From Rhodospirillum sp. UBA1311 (lineage in GTDB: Bacteria; Pseudomonadota; Alphaproteobacteria; Rhodospirillales; Rhodospirillaceae), in NCBI GenBank assembly GCA_002307145.1, contig DBTR01000097.1:1-12677 (forward strand): DNA of 12,677 nucleotides, given 5' to 3'. The notes beneath the pieces were generated by a model, which did no database searches, was not told the DNA's origin, and saw nothing but the letters and a program-made list of their open reading frames with translations. Both the position numbers and the translations under genes were made by a program. Below are positions 6,126 through 12,677 of this stretch, piece by piece; position 1 is the stretch's first letter; each line of letters starts with the position of its first letter.

Positions 6126-6871
6126 GACGCCACCTCGCGCGGCGCGCGGGCGATGTCGAGGAAGACTTCTTCGAGGCTGGCGCGGCCGAAGCGGCGGCCA
6201 AGCTCTGCGGGCGTGCCCTCGGCGTGGATGCGGCCCTGCTTCATGATCATGATCCGGCTGCAGAGGCGCTCGACCTCCTGCATGTTATGGGAGGCGAGCA
6301 GGATCGCGCAGCCGCTGTCCTGCGCGTAGTCCTGGAGGTAGGTGCGGACGAAGTCGCCGGTGTCGGGGTCGAGCGAGGCGGTGGGTTCGTCGAGGAGCAG
6401 GACTTCCGGCTGGTTGAGGAGCGCCTTGGCCAGCGTGACGCGGGTCTTCTGGCCGGAGGAGAGCTTGCGCGCCGGGGTGTCGAGGAAGGGTTCGAGGTCG
6501 AGGTCGCGGGCGAGGCCGCGGATGCGCCCGCCGATGTCGCGGATGCCGTAGAGCAGGCCGTAGACCTTGAGGTTCTGGAACACCGTGAGGCGGTAGGGCA
6601 GGTTGACGTAGGGCGAGGCGAAGTTCATCCGCGGCAGCACGGCGAAGCGATCGCCCGAGGTCATGTCGTGGCCGAGCACTTCGACTTTGCCCGAGGTCGG
6701 CAGGAGCAGGCCGAGGAGCATGCTGATCGTGGTGGTCTTGCCCGCGCCGTTGCCGCCGAGCAGGCCGACCACCGCGCCGGGCGCGACGGAGAAGCCGATG
6801 CCGTCGACGGCGCGCACCTCGCCGTAGTCCTTGACCAGGCTGGAGACGTGGATGGCGGGTTGGTCGGTCAT
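6122..6871 (-). CDS. ABC-2 type transporter ATP-binding protein
   Basis: This 249-residue nucleotide-binding subunit powers the partner permease by ATP hydrolysis at the inner face of the membrane. Walker A GGNGAGKT is at residues 39-46, the signature reads LSSGQ (137-141) in place of LSGGQ, Walker B is VLLLDEP (157-163), the D-loop SLD is 166-168 and the switch histidine is His195 in LLASHNM. Between Walker A and the signature, NFASPYVNLPYRLTV (83-97) stands where a Q-loop glutamine is usual; I see no Gln there. The C-terminal ASLEEVFLDIAR is typical of ABC-2 ATPases. It starts 34 bases after the upstream degenerate EAL-like gene and overlaps the permease by 4 bases. No clear ribosome site is close to the ATG. 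Its catalytic residues look intact, so it should be active. Confidence 0.93.
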   Translation of the reverse strand: MTDQPAIHVSSLVKDYGEVRAVDGIGFSVAPGAVVGLLGGNGAGKTTTISMLLGLLLPTSGKVEVLGHDMTSGDRFAVLPRMNFASPYVNLPYRLTVFQNLKVYGLLYGIRDIGGRIRGLARDLDLEPFLDTPARKLSSGQKTRVTLAKALLNQPEVLLLDEPTASLDPDTGDFVRTYLQDYAQDSGCAILLASHNMQEVERLCSRIMIMKQGRIHAEGTPAELGRRFGRASLEEVFLDIARAPREVAS

Positions 6872-6905
6872 GGCGCGGGTACGGAACCTTACCTGAAAGC
6901 GAAAA

Positions 6906-8237
6906 TCACGAGACCGGGCGTTCCGGCGGGCGGCGCTGGCCCTGCTGCTGGATCAGGCGTTCGACCCCCCGGCCCTGGAAGATCGAAAGGCCGAGGTCCT
7001 GGCCGACGCGGATCTGTTCCTGGCTCTCGACCCGCGCGAGGACGACGCGCTTGCGGCCGCAGCGGGCGAGGGCATCCTGCACCGGGTGGCCTTCGTCGGC
7101 GCGCGTCTGGTCGAGGTCGGGCGACCAGATCAGCTTGATCAGGTCGGCGCCGATCTTGGCGCGGTCAACCAGCGGCAGGGTGTTCGACTGCACGCCGTCG
7201 ATGCAGATGCGGTAACCGCGCTCGCGGGCGAAGTCGCGGGCGAAGAGGTATGCGCCGACGTCGGCGAGAACGTCGTACAACTGGATTTCCAGCACGATGG
7301 TTCCGCGCAGGCCGCCCGCGATGCCATCGTCGAAGTCGAGGAACTCCTCGCTGAGAATGGTGCGGACATTGAGGTTGAGGCTGAAGCCGCCCGAGAGGCT
7401 GCGGTCATGGCCCGCGCCGACGAGGGCGAGGACGCGCCGGTCGAGGGTTTCGGTCAGGTGCTGGAACAGCCAGGGATCGGAGGCGACGTCGATTTCGGGG
7501 ACGAAGATCTCGCGCAGGTCTGGAATCGAAACGAATACCTCGGAGAACATGTGCTGCGGGTGCGAGCGGCCGACGATCGCGGCGACCGACTGGTGGCGGA
7601 TCAGGTTGGCGAGGTCGGTGCGGCCGAGCGCGTATTCGAGCTTGTCGAGAACCAGGGGCGAAAGGGGGTGAAGCCGCTTGGTTTGCGCGTGGCGCGACGG
7701 CGGCGGCCTTACGGGTGCGCGTTCGGCGGCGATGTCGGCGCGGCGGCGTGCTTCCTGCTCGGCATAGAACTGTTGCGCGAGGTGGAGGAAGGCGGGGTAG
7801 TCGGAACCGAGGACGTACCATGTCGCGAGGGGATCCCGGCCTTCGGAGTCGTCGTCGAGCAGCGGGTCATCGGCGAACAGGAAGCGCACCCGGATCAGCG
7901 CCGCCTCGACCTCGTCGCGGTGCTTCGACGCGAAGACGACGATGACGTCGCCGCCGAACAGGGTGAAGACCTGGGCGCGGTTGTCGAGGATCAGCGGGTC
8001 GAAGGCGGCGGCGACGGCGCGCATCTGGACGTCGCGGCGGTTCTGCGGCGTGAGGCGCGAGAGATAGAGGTGGAGCGCCTGGCGCTGCTTGCGGAATTTC
8101 TCCAGGCGTTCGGCGTAATCGAGCAGCAACCCTTCCTGGAGTTGCATCATCAGCTTGCGCTCGGTGGCGGCGTCGCTGAATTCGGCTTCCGGGGTTTGCG
8201 CGAGGGTCGGCGCCTTGCGGGTAAGCGGAGGGATCAT
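6906..8237 (-). CDS. Degenerate GGDEF/EAL-like protein 2 (probable c-di-GMP pseudoenzyme)
   Basis: This is a soluble 443-residue protein with no signal peptide or membrane segment. Residues about 53-125 resemble a reduced GGDEF domain: LFGGDVIVVF (93-102) sits where RxGGDEF is expected, followed by a helix-like stretch. A charged and proline-rich linker spans about 155-190. Residues about 215-430 follow the EAL plan: SEVFVS (232-237) at the EAL position, NLNVRT (288-293), LEIQ (316-319), CIDGVQ (345-350) for the DDF motif, LIKL (366-369), ARVE (401-404) for EGVE and FQGR (420-423). The second Asp of DDF and the first Glu of EGVE are lost, so hydrolysis of c-di-GMP is unlikely; binding is possible. 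It overlaps its paralogue by 4 bases, with GGGAG 7 bases upstream, and leads into the ABC genes. The domain reading is inferred by eye. Confidence 0.68.
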   Translation of the reverse strand: MIPPLTRKAPTLAQTPEAEFSDAATERKLMMQLQEGLLLDYAERLEKFRKQRQALHLYLSRLTPQNRRDVQMRAVAAAFDPLILDNRAQVFTLFGGDVIVVFASKHRDEVEAALIRVRFLFADDPLLDDDSEGRDPLATWYVLGSDYPAFLHLAQQFYAEQEARRRADIAAERAPVRPPPSRHAQTKRLHPLSPLVLDKLEYALGRTDLANLIRHQSVAAIVGRSHPQHMFSEVFVSIPDLREIFVPEIDVASDPWLFQHLTETLDRRVLALVGAGHDRSLSGGFSLNLNVRTILSEEFLDFDDGIAGGLRGTIVLEIQLYDVLADVGAYLFARDFARERGYRICIDGVQSNTLPLVDRAKIGADLIKLIWSPDLDQTRADEGHPVQDALARCGRKRVVLARVESQEQIRVGQDLGLSIFQGRGVERLIQQQGQRRPPERPVS

Positions 8238-9412
8238 CGGGCGGCTCCCGCGTCGGCGGTCGCGCCGCCAATCAATGTTTCATCCACGAAACGACCTTGG
8301 AAGGTGCTGATTCCCTGGCGCACGCCCCAGTCGATGGCGGCAAGCTGGTCGCAATGTGCGAGGACGATCCGCTCCGCGCCGATCGCTTTCACCGTGTTTG
8401 CAGGGTGGCGCTCGGTGTCGGGCTGGGGGCTCGCGATGTCCGCCGCCCACATCAGCTTGAACCGGTCGACCGGCAAGGCCGCGTCGGCGAGCAGCCAGAG
8501 GCCGAGGGGGGTGAGCCCGTCGATCATCGCGGTGTGGCCGGTTTCGTGGAGGCGGGCGCAGGCGCGGTCGAAGCGTCCGAGGTCGGCGAAGGCGTCGATG
8601 GTTTGGAACTCGACGCAGACCCGGGCGCTCGGGAAACGGTCGAGAAACTCGGTGAACCCCGGAGACAGCACGGTGCCGACGTTGAGATTGAGGTTGAGAG
8701 GCAGTTCGCGGCCGAACAGGGAGAGGCCTTCGATACCGTTCAACAGGTGCGAATCGAGGGTTTGGCAGAGGAACTGGAACAGCCAGCGGTCGCGGGCGAA
8801 GTCCTTGCCCGGTGCGAGGCGGGGGATCAGGTCCGCGACCGAAACGAAGATCTCCTGGAACGCGAGATGGGAGCCCTTGCCCGGCTCGATGGCGACGGCG
8901 GCCTGCGCGGCGATGAACGGCTTGACCACTTTGTCGCTCAGGAGCCCGACGATCCGGTCGACGTCGGCGGGGACGAGGGCGGGCAGGCGTGGCTGGCGCG
9001 GCTGGAGGGTGGCGGCGGCCTCGGTGCAGGCGGCGAGGAAGGCGTCGTAGTCGGTTTCGAGATCGTACCAGGAACAGAAGCGGTCGCGCGGGCCGTAGGG
9101 ATCGTGGTGGACGAGGGGGTCGGCGTCGAACAGCGTGCGGAGCTTGTAGACCACCGCGTCGACGTCGCCGAACGGCATGTCCTTGCCGGTGGCGACGATG
9201 TCGCCGCTTGAGAGCGGGAACACCTGGCAGCGGAAGTTGGCGACCAGGCCATCGAACATTCGTGCCGCGATCCGGCCATAGGCGGGGTCGGCGAAGCGCG
9301 GCGTGAGGCGCGAGAGGTGCACGCGGAGCGCAACGCGTCCGGCGCGGACGCGGCCGATTCGCTCGGCGGTGTCGAGAAGCAGGCTCTCAGGGGTGACGAA
9401 TTCGGGCTGCAT
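8234..9412 (-). CDS. Degenerate GGDEF/EAL-like protein 1 (paralogue of the next gene)
   Basis: With the ATG at 9412 the protein has 392 residues; a TTG at 9424 would add 4. It matches the downstream protein along most of its length: LLLDTAERI versus LLLDYAERL near the start, then HLSRLTP, the GGDEF-like spot SSGDIVA (68-74), FKLMWAAD and FQGRFVD. The EAL-like half has EIFVS (187-191), NLNLNVGT (240-247), VEFQ (267-270), MIDGL (296-300) for DDF, Lys319, VLAHCD (350-355) for EGVE and FQGR (371-374). The DDF Asp pair and EGVE are degraded as in the paralogue, so it is likely a non-catalytic partner or c-di-GMP receptor. No secretion or membrane signals are seen. It is the first gene of the four-gene set, divergent from hldE. 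Neither start has a strong ribosome site. Confidence 0.66.
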   Translation of the reverse strand: MQPEFVTPESLLLDTAERIGRVRAGRVALRVHLSRLTPRFADPAYGRIAARMFDGLVANFRCQVFPLSSGDIVATGKDMPFGDVDAVVYKLRTLFDADPLVHHDPYGPRDRFCSWYDLETDYDAFLAACTEAAATLQPRQPRLPALVPADVDRIVGLLSDKVVKPFIAAQAAVAIEPGKGSHLAFQEIFVSVADLIPRLAPGKDFARDRWLFQFLCQTLDSHLLNGIEGLSLFGRELPLNLNLNVGTVLSPGFTEFLDRFPSARVCVEFQTIDAFADLGRFDRACARLHETGHTAMIDGLTPLGLWLLADAALPVDRFKLMWAADIASPQPDTERHPANTVKAIGAERIVLAHCDQLAAIDWGVRQGISTFQGRFVDETLIGGATADAGAAR

Positions 9413-9516
9413 CAACCGGTCCAACCGTGTCTTGGGGCGCGCGCCTGCGGCAACGGCGCGGGCGAAGTGTATCAGGCGGAAGCGGGTCGGCGAAAGAGGA
9501 CAACCACGGCAGGCCG

Positions 9517-9533
9517 CGCCGCGTGACGCGGCG
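9517..9533. other. Small hairpin in the divergent spacer before hldE
   Basis: CGCCGCG and CGCGGCG form a 7-base stem with loop TGA in the 212-base spacer between the EAL-like gene and hldE. TTGCTT follows at 9534-9539 with CATAAG about 15 bases on, a weak promoter-like pair pointing to hldE that I do not call as a promoter. The hairpin may be a regulatory site or chance in GC-rich DNA. Confidence 0.3.
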
Positions 9534-9624
9534 TTGCTTTCGCATCGGCCGCCGCATAAGGTATCGCCCGGCCGGAGCGGCGGTTTCGGCGTTGGCGATG
9601 CGGTTCATTCGGGGCACGGCGACC

Positions 9625-11094
9625 ATGACGAATTCGGATTCCTCCTCCCAACTCCTCAAGGATTTCGCGCGTGCGCGGGTGATGTGCCTGGGCGACGTGA
9701 TGCTCGACCATTTCCTCTACGGCGAGGTCACGCGGATTTCGCCCGAGGCGCCGGTGCCGGTGTTCCGGATCTTGCGGGAGAGCCTGATGCTCGGCGGGGC
9801 CGGCAACGTCGCGCGCAACCTCTCGGCGCTCACCGCGACCTCGGTGTTCGTCGCCTTCGTCGGCGACGACGCCGCCGGGCACGAGGTGGCGCATCTGCTC
9901 GCTGCCGAGGCCGGGGTCGAATCCTGCCTGCAAATCCTTCCCGACCGCGCCACCACCGAGAAATCCCGGTTCGTCGCGGGAGTGCAACAGCTTCTGCGCG
10001 CCGATCGCGAACAGGTGGAGCCGGTGGCCGGACTCGCCGAGGCGCAGGTTCTGGCGGCGGTGCGGGCGAACCTCGTCGGGTGCGCCGTGCTCGCCCTTTC
10101 CGACTACGGCAAGGGCCTGCTCACCCGCAAGGTCCTGGCCGAGGTGCTGGCGCTCGCGACCGAGCGGGGCGTGCCGACGATCGTCGACCCCAAGGGCCGC
10201 GACTATTCGAAGTATCGCGGCGCATATCTCGCAACGCCGAACCGCGCCGAGCTGGCGGAGGCCACCGACATGCCGGTCGGCGACGACGACGCGATCGTTG
10301 CGGCGGCGCGTCATGTGATCGCGACCTGCGGTATCCGCAATCTCCTCGTCACCCGCTCGCAGGACGGCATGACCCTGGTGGGCGAGGACGGCAGCGTCCA
10401 CCACATCCCGGCGCGCGCGCGGGAAGTCTTCGACGTTTCGGGAGCGGGCGATACCGTCGTCGCCACCGTCGCCGCGGCGCTGGCGGCGGGCGGCGACCTT
10501 TTGGGCGGGGCCCGGCTCGCCAATCTCGCGGGTGGCATCGTCGTCGGCAAGGTCGGCACCGCGACCGCTTCGCTCGCCGAACTTCGCGCCGCGGTCGGCG
10601 CGCTCGTCGAAGGCCGCGACAACGCCAAGGTAATGGATCGCGCCCTGCTCCTGCCGACCGTCGCCGCGTGGCGCGAGAAAGGCTTCAAGGTCGGCTTCAC
10701 CAACGGCTGTTTCGATCTCCTCCATCCCGGTCACGTATCGCTCCTGCGCCAGGCCCGCGCGACCTGCGACAAGCTGGTGGTCGGGCTCAACAGCGACGCC
10801 TCGGTGCAGCGGCTGAAAGGCCCGGCCCGCCCGGTGCAGGACGAATTCGCGCGCGGCCGCGTGCTCTCGGCGCTGGAGGACGTGGACGCCGTGGTGGTGT
10901 TCGACGAGGACACGCCGATCGAACTGATCCGCGCGGTGATGCCCGACGTGCTGGTCAAGGGTGCGGACTATACGGTCGAGACCGTGGTCGGCGGCGACGT
11001 GGTGATCGCGGCGGGCGGCCGGGTGGTGCTCGCGGCGCTTGAGGATGGATTTTCCACCACCCGCACGGTGAACAAACTGGCGACGCAACGCTAA
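9625..11094 (+). CDS. hldE: Bifunctional heptose 7-phosphate kinase / heptose 1-phosphate adenylyltransferase HldE (RfaE)
   Basis: This 489-residue cytoplasmic enzyme makes ADP-D-glycero-beta-D-manno-heptose precursor for the lipopolysaccharide inner core. The N-terminal PfkB/ribokinase-type domain (about 8-330) shows GDVMLDHF (23-30), RISPEAPVPVF (37-47), GGAGNVARN (57-65) and the catalytic GAGD at 273-276 (Asp276). The C-terminal nucleotidyltransferase domain (about 340-489) begins with FTNGCFDLLHPGH (358-370), including the HxGH motif, and ends with GFSTTRTVNKL. Length and domain order match the fused enzyme (E. coli 477 residues). I chose ATG 9625 because the family N-terminus begins just after it; an in-frame ATG at 9598 would add nine residues and has no better ribosome site. 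It diverges from the EAL-like operon. Presence of this gene implies heptose-containing LPS. Confidence 0.96.
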   Translation: MTNSDSSSQLLKDFARARVMCLGDVMLDHFLYGEVTRISPEAPVPVFRILRESLMLGGAGNVARNLSALTATSVFVAFVGDDAAGHEVAHLLAAEAGVESCLQILPDRATTEKSRFVAGVQQLLRADREQVEPVAGLAEAQVLAAVRANLVGCAVLALSDYGKGLLTRKVLAEVLALATERGVPTIVDPKGRDYSKYRGAYLATPNRAELAEATDMPVGDDDAIVAAARHVIATCGIRNLLVTRSQDGMTLVGEDGSVHHIPARAREVFDVSGAGDTVVATVAAALAAGGDLLGGARLANLAGGIVVGKVGTATASLAELRAAVGALVEGRDNAKVMDRALLLPTVAAWREKGFKVGFTNGCFDLLHPGHVSLLRQARATCDKLVVGLNSDASVQRLKGPARPVQDEFARGRVLSALEDVDAVVVFDEDTPIELIRAVMPDVLVKGADYTVETVVGGDVVIAAGGRVVLAALEDGFSTTRTVNKLATQR

Positions 11095-11106
11095 GACGAG
11101 CCTCGG

Positions 11107-11126
11107 GCCCGGGATTGCATCCGGGC
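11107..11126 (+). terminator. Hairpin just after hldE, possible terminator
   Basis: GCCCGGGAT and ATCCGGGC pair around loop TGC with one bulged G, 12 bases after the hldE stop. No thymine run follows on the plus strand, so rho-independent action is uncertain. An alternative pairing uses TTGCA with TGCAA at 11130-11134. Confidence 0.35.
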
Positions 11127-11321
11127 GGTGCAACCGGGCGTAAAAAATCCGGAGTCGGCCCATTAACCTCGGCGGTTGTTGGCGTGCCGGAACTAAAGGT
11201 GTTGCGTCAATCCGGCATTCATTTGTAAAGTGTTGGCGCATTTTATCCTTGTGATCCCCTGATTTTGCGCCGCGCGTTTCTTGCGGTGGAGGATTTTGGG
11301 GCTCCGAGGGTCGTATACCGA

Positions 11322-11338
11322 GCCATGAAATTCATGGC
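11322..11338. promoter_or_regulatory. 17-base inverted repeat upstream of the chemoreceptor gene, operator candidate
   Basis: GCCATGAA and TTCATGGC are perfect 8-base arms around a central A. It lies 76 bases before the chosen start of the chemoreceptor gene, downstream of the AT-rich region, a plausible place for a repressor or other dimeric regulator. It also contains two in-frame ATG codons (11325 and 11334), so it could simply be coding if translation begins upstream. Confidence 0.35.
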
Positions 11339-11401
11339 GACTGCGCTGCTCAAGTGGGGGCAAGATTATTCCGGCTCGCGGGTTGGCGCGGATCGGAGGC
11401 T

Positions 11402-11407
11402 GGGGAG
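11402..11407 (+). promoter_or_regulatory. Ribosome binding site deciding the chemoreceptor start
   Basis: GGGGAG lies 7 bases before ATG 11415, and GGAGG is a little further up at 11395-11399. This is much better than anything before the in-frame ATGs at 11325 and 11334, and it places the basic residues and first membrane helix right at the N-terminus, as usual for chemoreceptors. Confidence 0.6.
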
Positions 11408-11414
11408 ACTCGCG

Positions 11415-12677
11415 ATGCTCGGAAAACTGCGGATCACCACGCGACTTTTGTCGATCGTGGCGCTGGCGCTCATCGGCATGATGCTGGTGGGGGCGATCAG
11501 CCTGAACAACTTGCGGAACAATCTGCTGCAAGATCGTTACGCCAAGACCCAGAACCTGGTCGAGGCGGCCAAGAGCATCGTGGTCCACAACTATGACCTC
11601 TTCAAGAAGGGCGAGCTTTCCGAGGCTGACGCGAAAAAGCGCGCCCTGTCAGACGTCGCCAACCTCCGCTACGAGGGCGACAACTACTTCTGGATCAACG
11701 ATTACGACGGCATCCTCCTGATGCACCCGTTCCGTGCCAAGCAGGTCGGCACCAGCATGCTCGACGCGAAGAAGGCGGACGGCACGCTGTTCACCGACAT
11801 CCAGGGCACGCCGCTCTACAAGGCGTTCGCCGACGCCGGCAAGGCGGGCGGCGGCTTCGTCCACTACACCGGACGCGCGCCGGGCAGCACCAAGGAAGAT
11901 TCGCCCAAGGTCACCTACGTCGGCGCGTTCGAGCCCTGGCGGATGGCGATCGCGACCGGCATCTACGTCAACGACGTCGACGACGTGTTCGAAGAGAACC
12001 TGAAGACCATGGCGATCTGGATCGGCGCGACGCTGCTCCTCGTCGGTCTCACCGCCTACCGGATCAGCCGCAGCATCACCGGCCCGCTCAACCGGATCAC
12101 CGGCGAGATGGGTCGCCTCGCCTCGGGCGACACCAACATCGCGGTCGAAGCCACGACCTCGAAGAACGAGCTCGGCGCGCTCACCAATGCGCTCGTCACC
12201 TTCCGCGACAACGCCGTCGAAATGCAGGCGATGCGCGAAGAACAGTTGAAGGCCGAGGAAGTGGTGCGCGACCAGAAGCGCGCCGCGCTGAAGGAAATGG
12301 CCGACCGGATCGAGGCCGAGGCGCACCGTGCCGTCGGGACCGTCACCGACCGTGCCGACGAAATGTCGCGCGCGGCCGTCGACATGAACGCCTCGGCCGC
12401 GCGGATGACCGAGGAAGCCGCCAACGCCGCCGCTGCCGCCGAGGAGGCGCTCGCCAACGCGCAGACCGTCGCCGCCGCTGCCGAAGAACTCTCCAACTCG
12501 ATCGACGAAATCGGCCGTCAGGTCACCAAGTCGTCGGAAGTCGCCCACGAGGCGATCGAGATGGCGGGCCGCACCCGCGACGTCGTCCAGGGTCTCGCCA
12601 CCAGCGCCGAGCAGATCGGCACCGTGGTCGAGCTGATCAACGGCATTGCCGCGCAGACCAACCTTCTCGCGCTCAAC
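11415..12677 (+). CDS. Methyl-accepting chemotaxis protein with single Cache sensor domain (3' end cut by window)
   Basis: The first 421 codons are present; the gene runs off the right end. It encodes a transmembrane receptor that senses a small ligand outside the inner membrane and controls the CheA kinase. A short basic start (MLGKLRITTR) is followed by membrane helix 1 (about 11-30), a periplasmic Cache_2-type sensor (about 45-190) with DNYFWINDYDGILLMHP (89-105) and PWRMAIATGIYVNDV (174-188), helix 2 (about 199-216), HAMP (about 217-268, with the SITGPL start), a charged coiled coil, and the start of the signalling domain ending at IAAQTNLLALN (411-421), just before its conserved tip. Neighbours give no hint of the ligand. 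Cache domains of this type often bind small carboxylates, but I cannot tell here. Motility genes are not in the window. Confidence 0.95.
   Translation, partial: MLGKLRITTRLLSIVALALIGMMLVGAISLNNLRNNLLQDRYAKTQNLVEAAKSIVVHNYDLFKKGELSEADAKKRALSDVANLRYEGDNYFWINDYDGILLMHPFRAKQVGTSMLDAKKADGTLFTDIQGTPLYKAFADAGKAGGGFVHYTGRAPGSTKEDSPKVTYVGAFEPWRMAIATGIYVNDVDDVFEENLKTMAIWIGATLLLVGLTAYRISRSITGPLNRITGEMGRLASGDTNIAVEATTSKNELGALTNALVTFRDNAVEMQAMREEQLKAEEVVRDQKRAALKEMADRIEAEAHRAVGTVTDRADEMSRAAVDMNASAARMTEEAANAAAAAEEALANAQTVAAAAEELSNSIDEIGRQVTKSSEVAHEAIEMAGRTRDVVQGLATSAEQIGTVVELINGIAAQTNLLALN

Larger units (their letters stand above)
11095..11414. other. Non-coding stretch between hldE and the chemoreceptor gene
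   Basis: These 320 bases hold no credible gene. Near the start is a hairpin (11107-11126), and a 17-base inverted repeat lies at 11322-11338. The middle (about 11205-11300) is clearly richer in A and T than the rest of the window, as expected of a promoter region. Possible but weak boxes are TTGTAA (11223-11228) and TATCCT (11244-11249) with only 15 bases between them. The frame of the chemoreceptor is open from ATG 11325 onward. Confidence 0.6.

Noticed and set aside
7086..9050. Plus-strand open frame of 654 codons opposite the EAL-like genes
   Set aside because: It is antisense to two paralogous genes that share conserved motifs on the minus strand; its own sequence is compositionally biased and shows no recognisable domain.
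9472..11241. Minus-strand open frame of 589 codons opposite hldE
   Set aside because: HldE on the plus strand is complete with all catalytic motifs; the opposite frame is an Arg/His/Gly-rich shadow.
11226..11252. Flagellar sigma-28 type promoter (TAAAGTGT) before the chemoreceptor
   Set aside because: The upstream half matches well, but the expected GCCGATAA-like half is absent at the right spacing.
11193..11588. Small minus-strand gene before and across the chemoreceptor start
   Set aside because: Most of it is antisense to the chemoreceptor coding region, it crosses the probable promoter region, and its sequence shows no recognisable features.

Overview
The window is GC-rich, densely packed DNA with heavy GC bias at third codon positions. 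Its gene content (aerobic-type cobalamin genes cobQ/cobO, an alphaproteobacterial CobT type, heptose-LPS HldE, a Cache-type chemoreceptor, degenerate GGDEF/EAL-like proteins) suggests an alphaproteobacterium, probably a motile member of Rhodospirillales or close to it. This is inferred from protein style; no rRNA or other phylogenetic marker is present.

Region 1 (1-5104) is a late-cobalamin cluster. On the minus strand, reading leftwards from 2959, are cobS, cobC (alpha-ribazole phosphatase), cobU/cobP and cobO, joined by 4- to 8-base overlaps. Then comes a 214-base gap filled by a multi-hairpin repeat, and the first 41 codons of cobQ, cut by the window edge. Diverging from cobS on the plus strand are two tandem, full-length cobT paralogues only 3 bases apart. 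Together these genes cover corrinoid adenosylation, amidation, aminopropanol-arm phosphorylation and guanylylation, lower-ligand activation and nucleotide-loop joining. The doubled cobT is the unusual part: copy 1 has lost the normal GIGNTT loop (GIANTA) and copy 2 has an altered base-pocket segment.

Region 2 (5105-9412) starts with a second, inverted copy of the multi-hairpin repeat between convergent gene ends. It is followed by a minus-strand set of four genes that looks like an operon. Reading from 9412 these are two paralogous proteins resembling catalytically degenerate GGDEF-EAL proteins (overlap 4 bases), an ABC-2 type ATPase, and its permease (overlap 4 bases). I know of no described system with this composition, and I consider it the best candidate for something new here.

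Region 3 (9413-11094) is a 212-base divergent spacer and then hldE, the bifunctional ADP-heptose synthesis enzyme. Region 4 (11095-12677) is a 320-base, relatively AT-rich non-coding stretch carrying a 17-base inverted repeat, followed by a methyl-accepting chemotaxis protein (Cache sensor, HAMP, signalling domain) that runs off the right end.

No tRNA, rRNA, CRISPR array, insertion sequence or cobalamin riboswitch was recognised.
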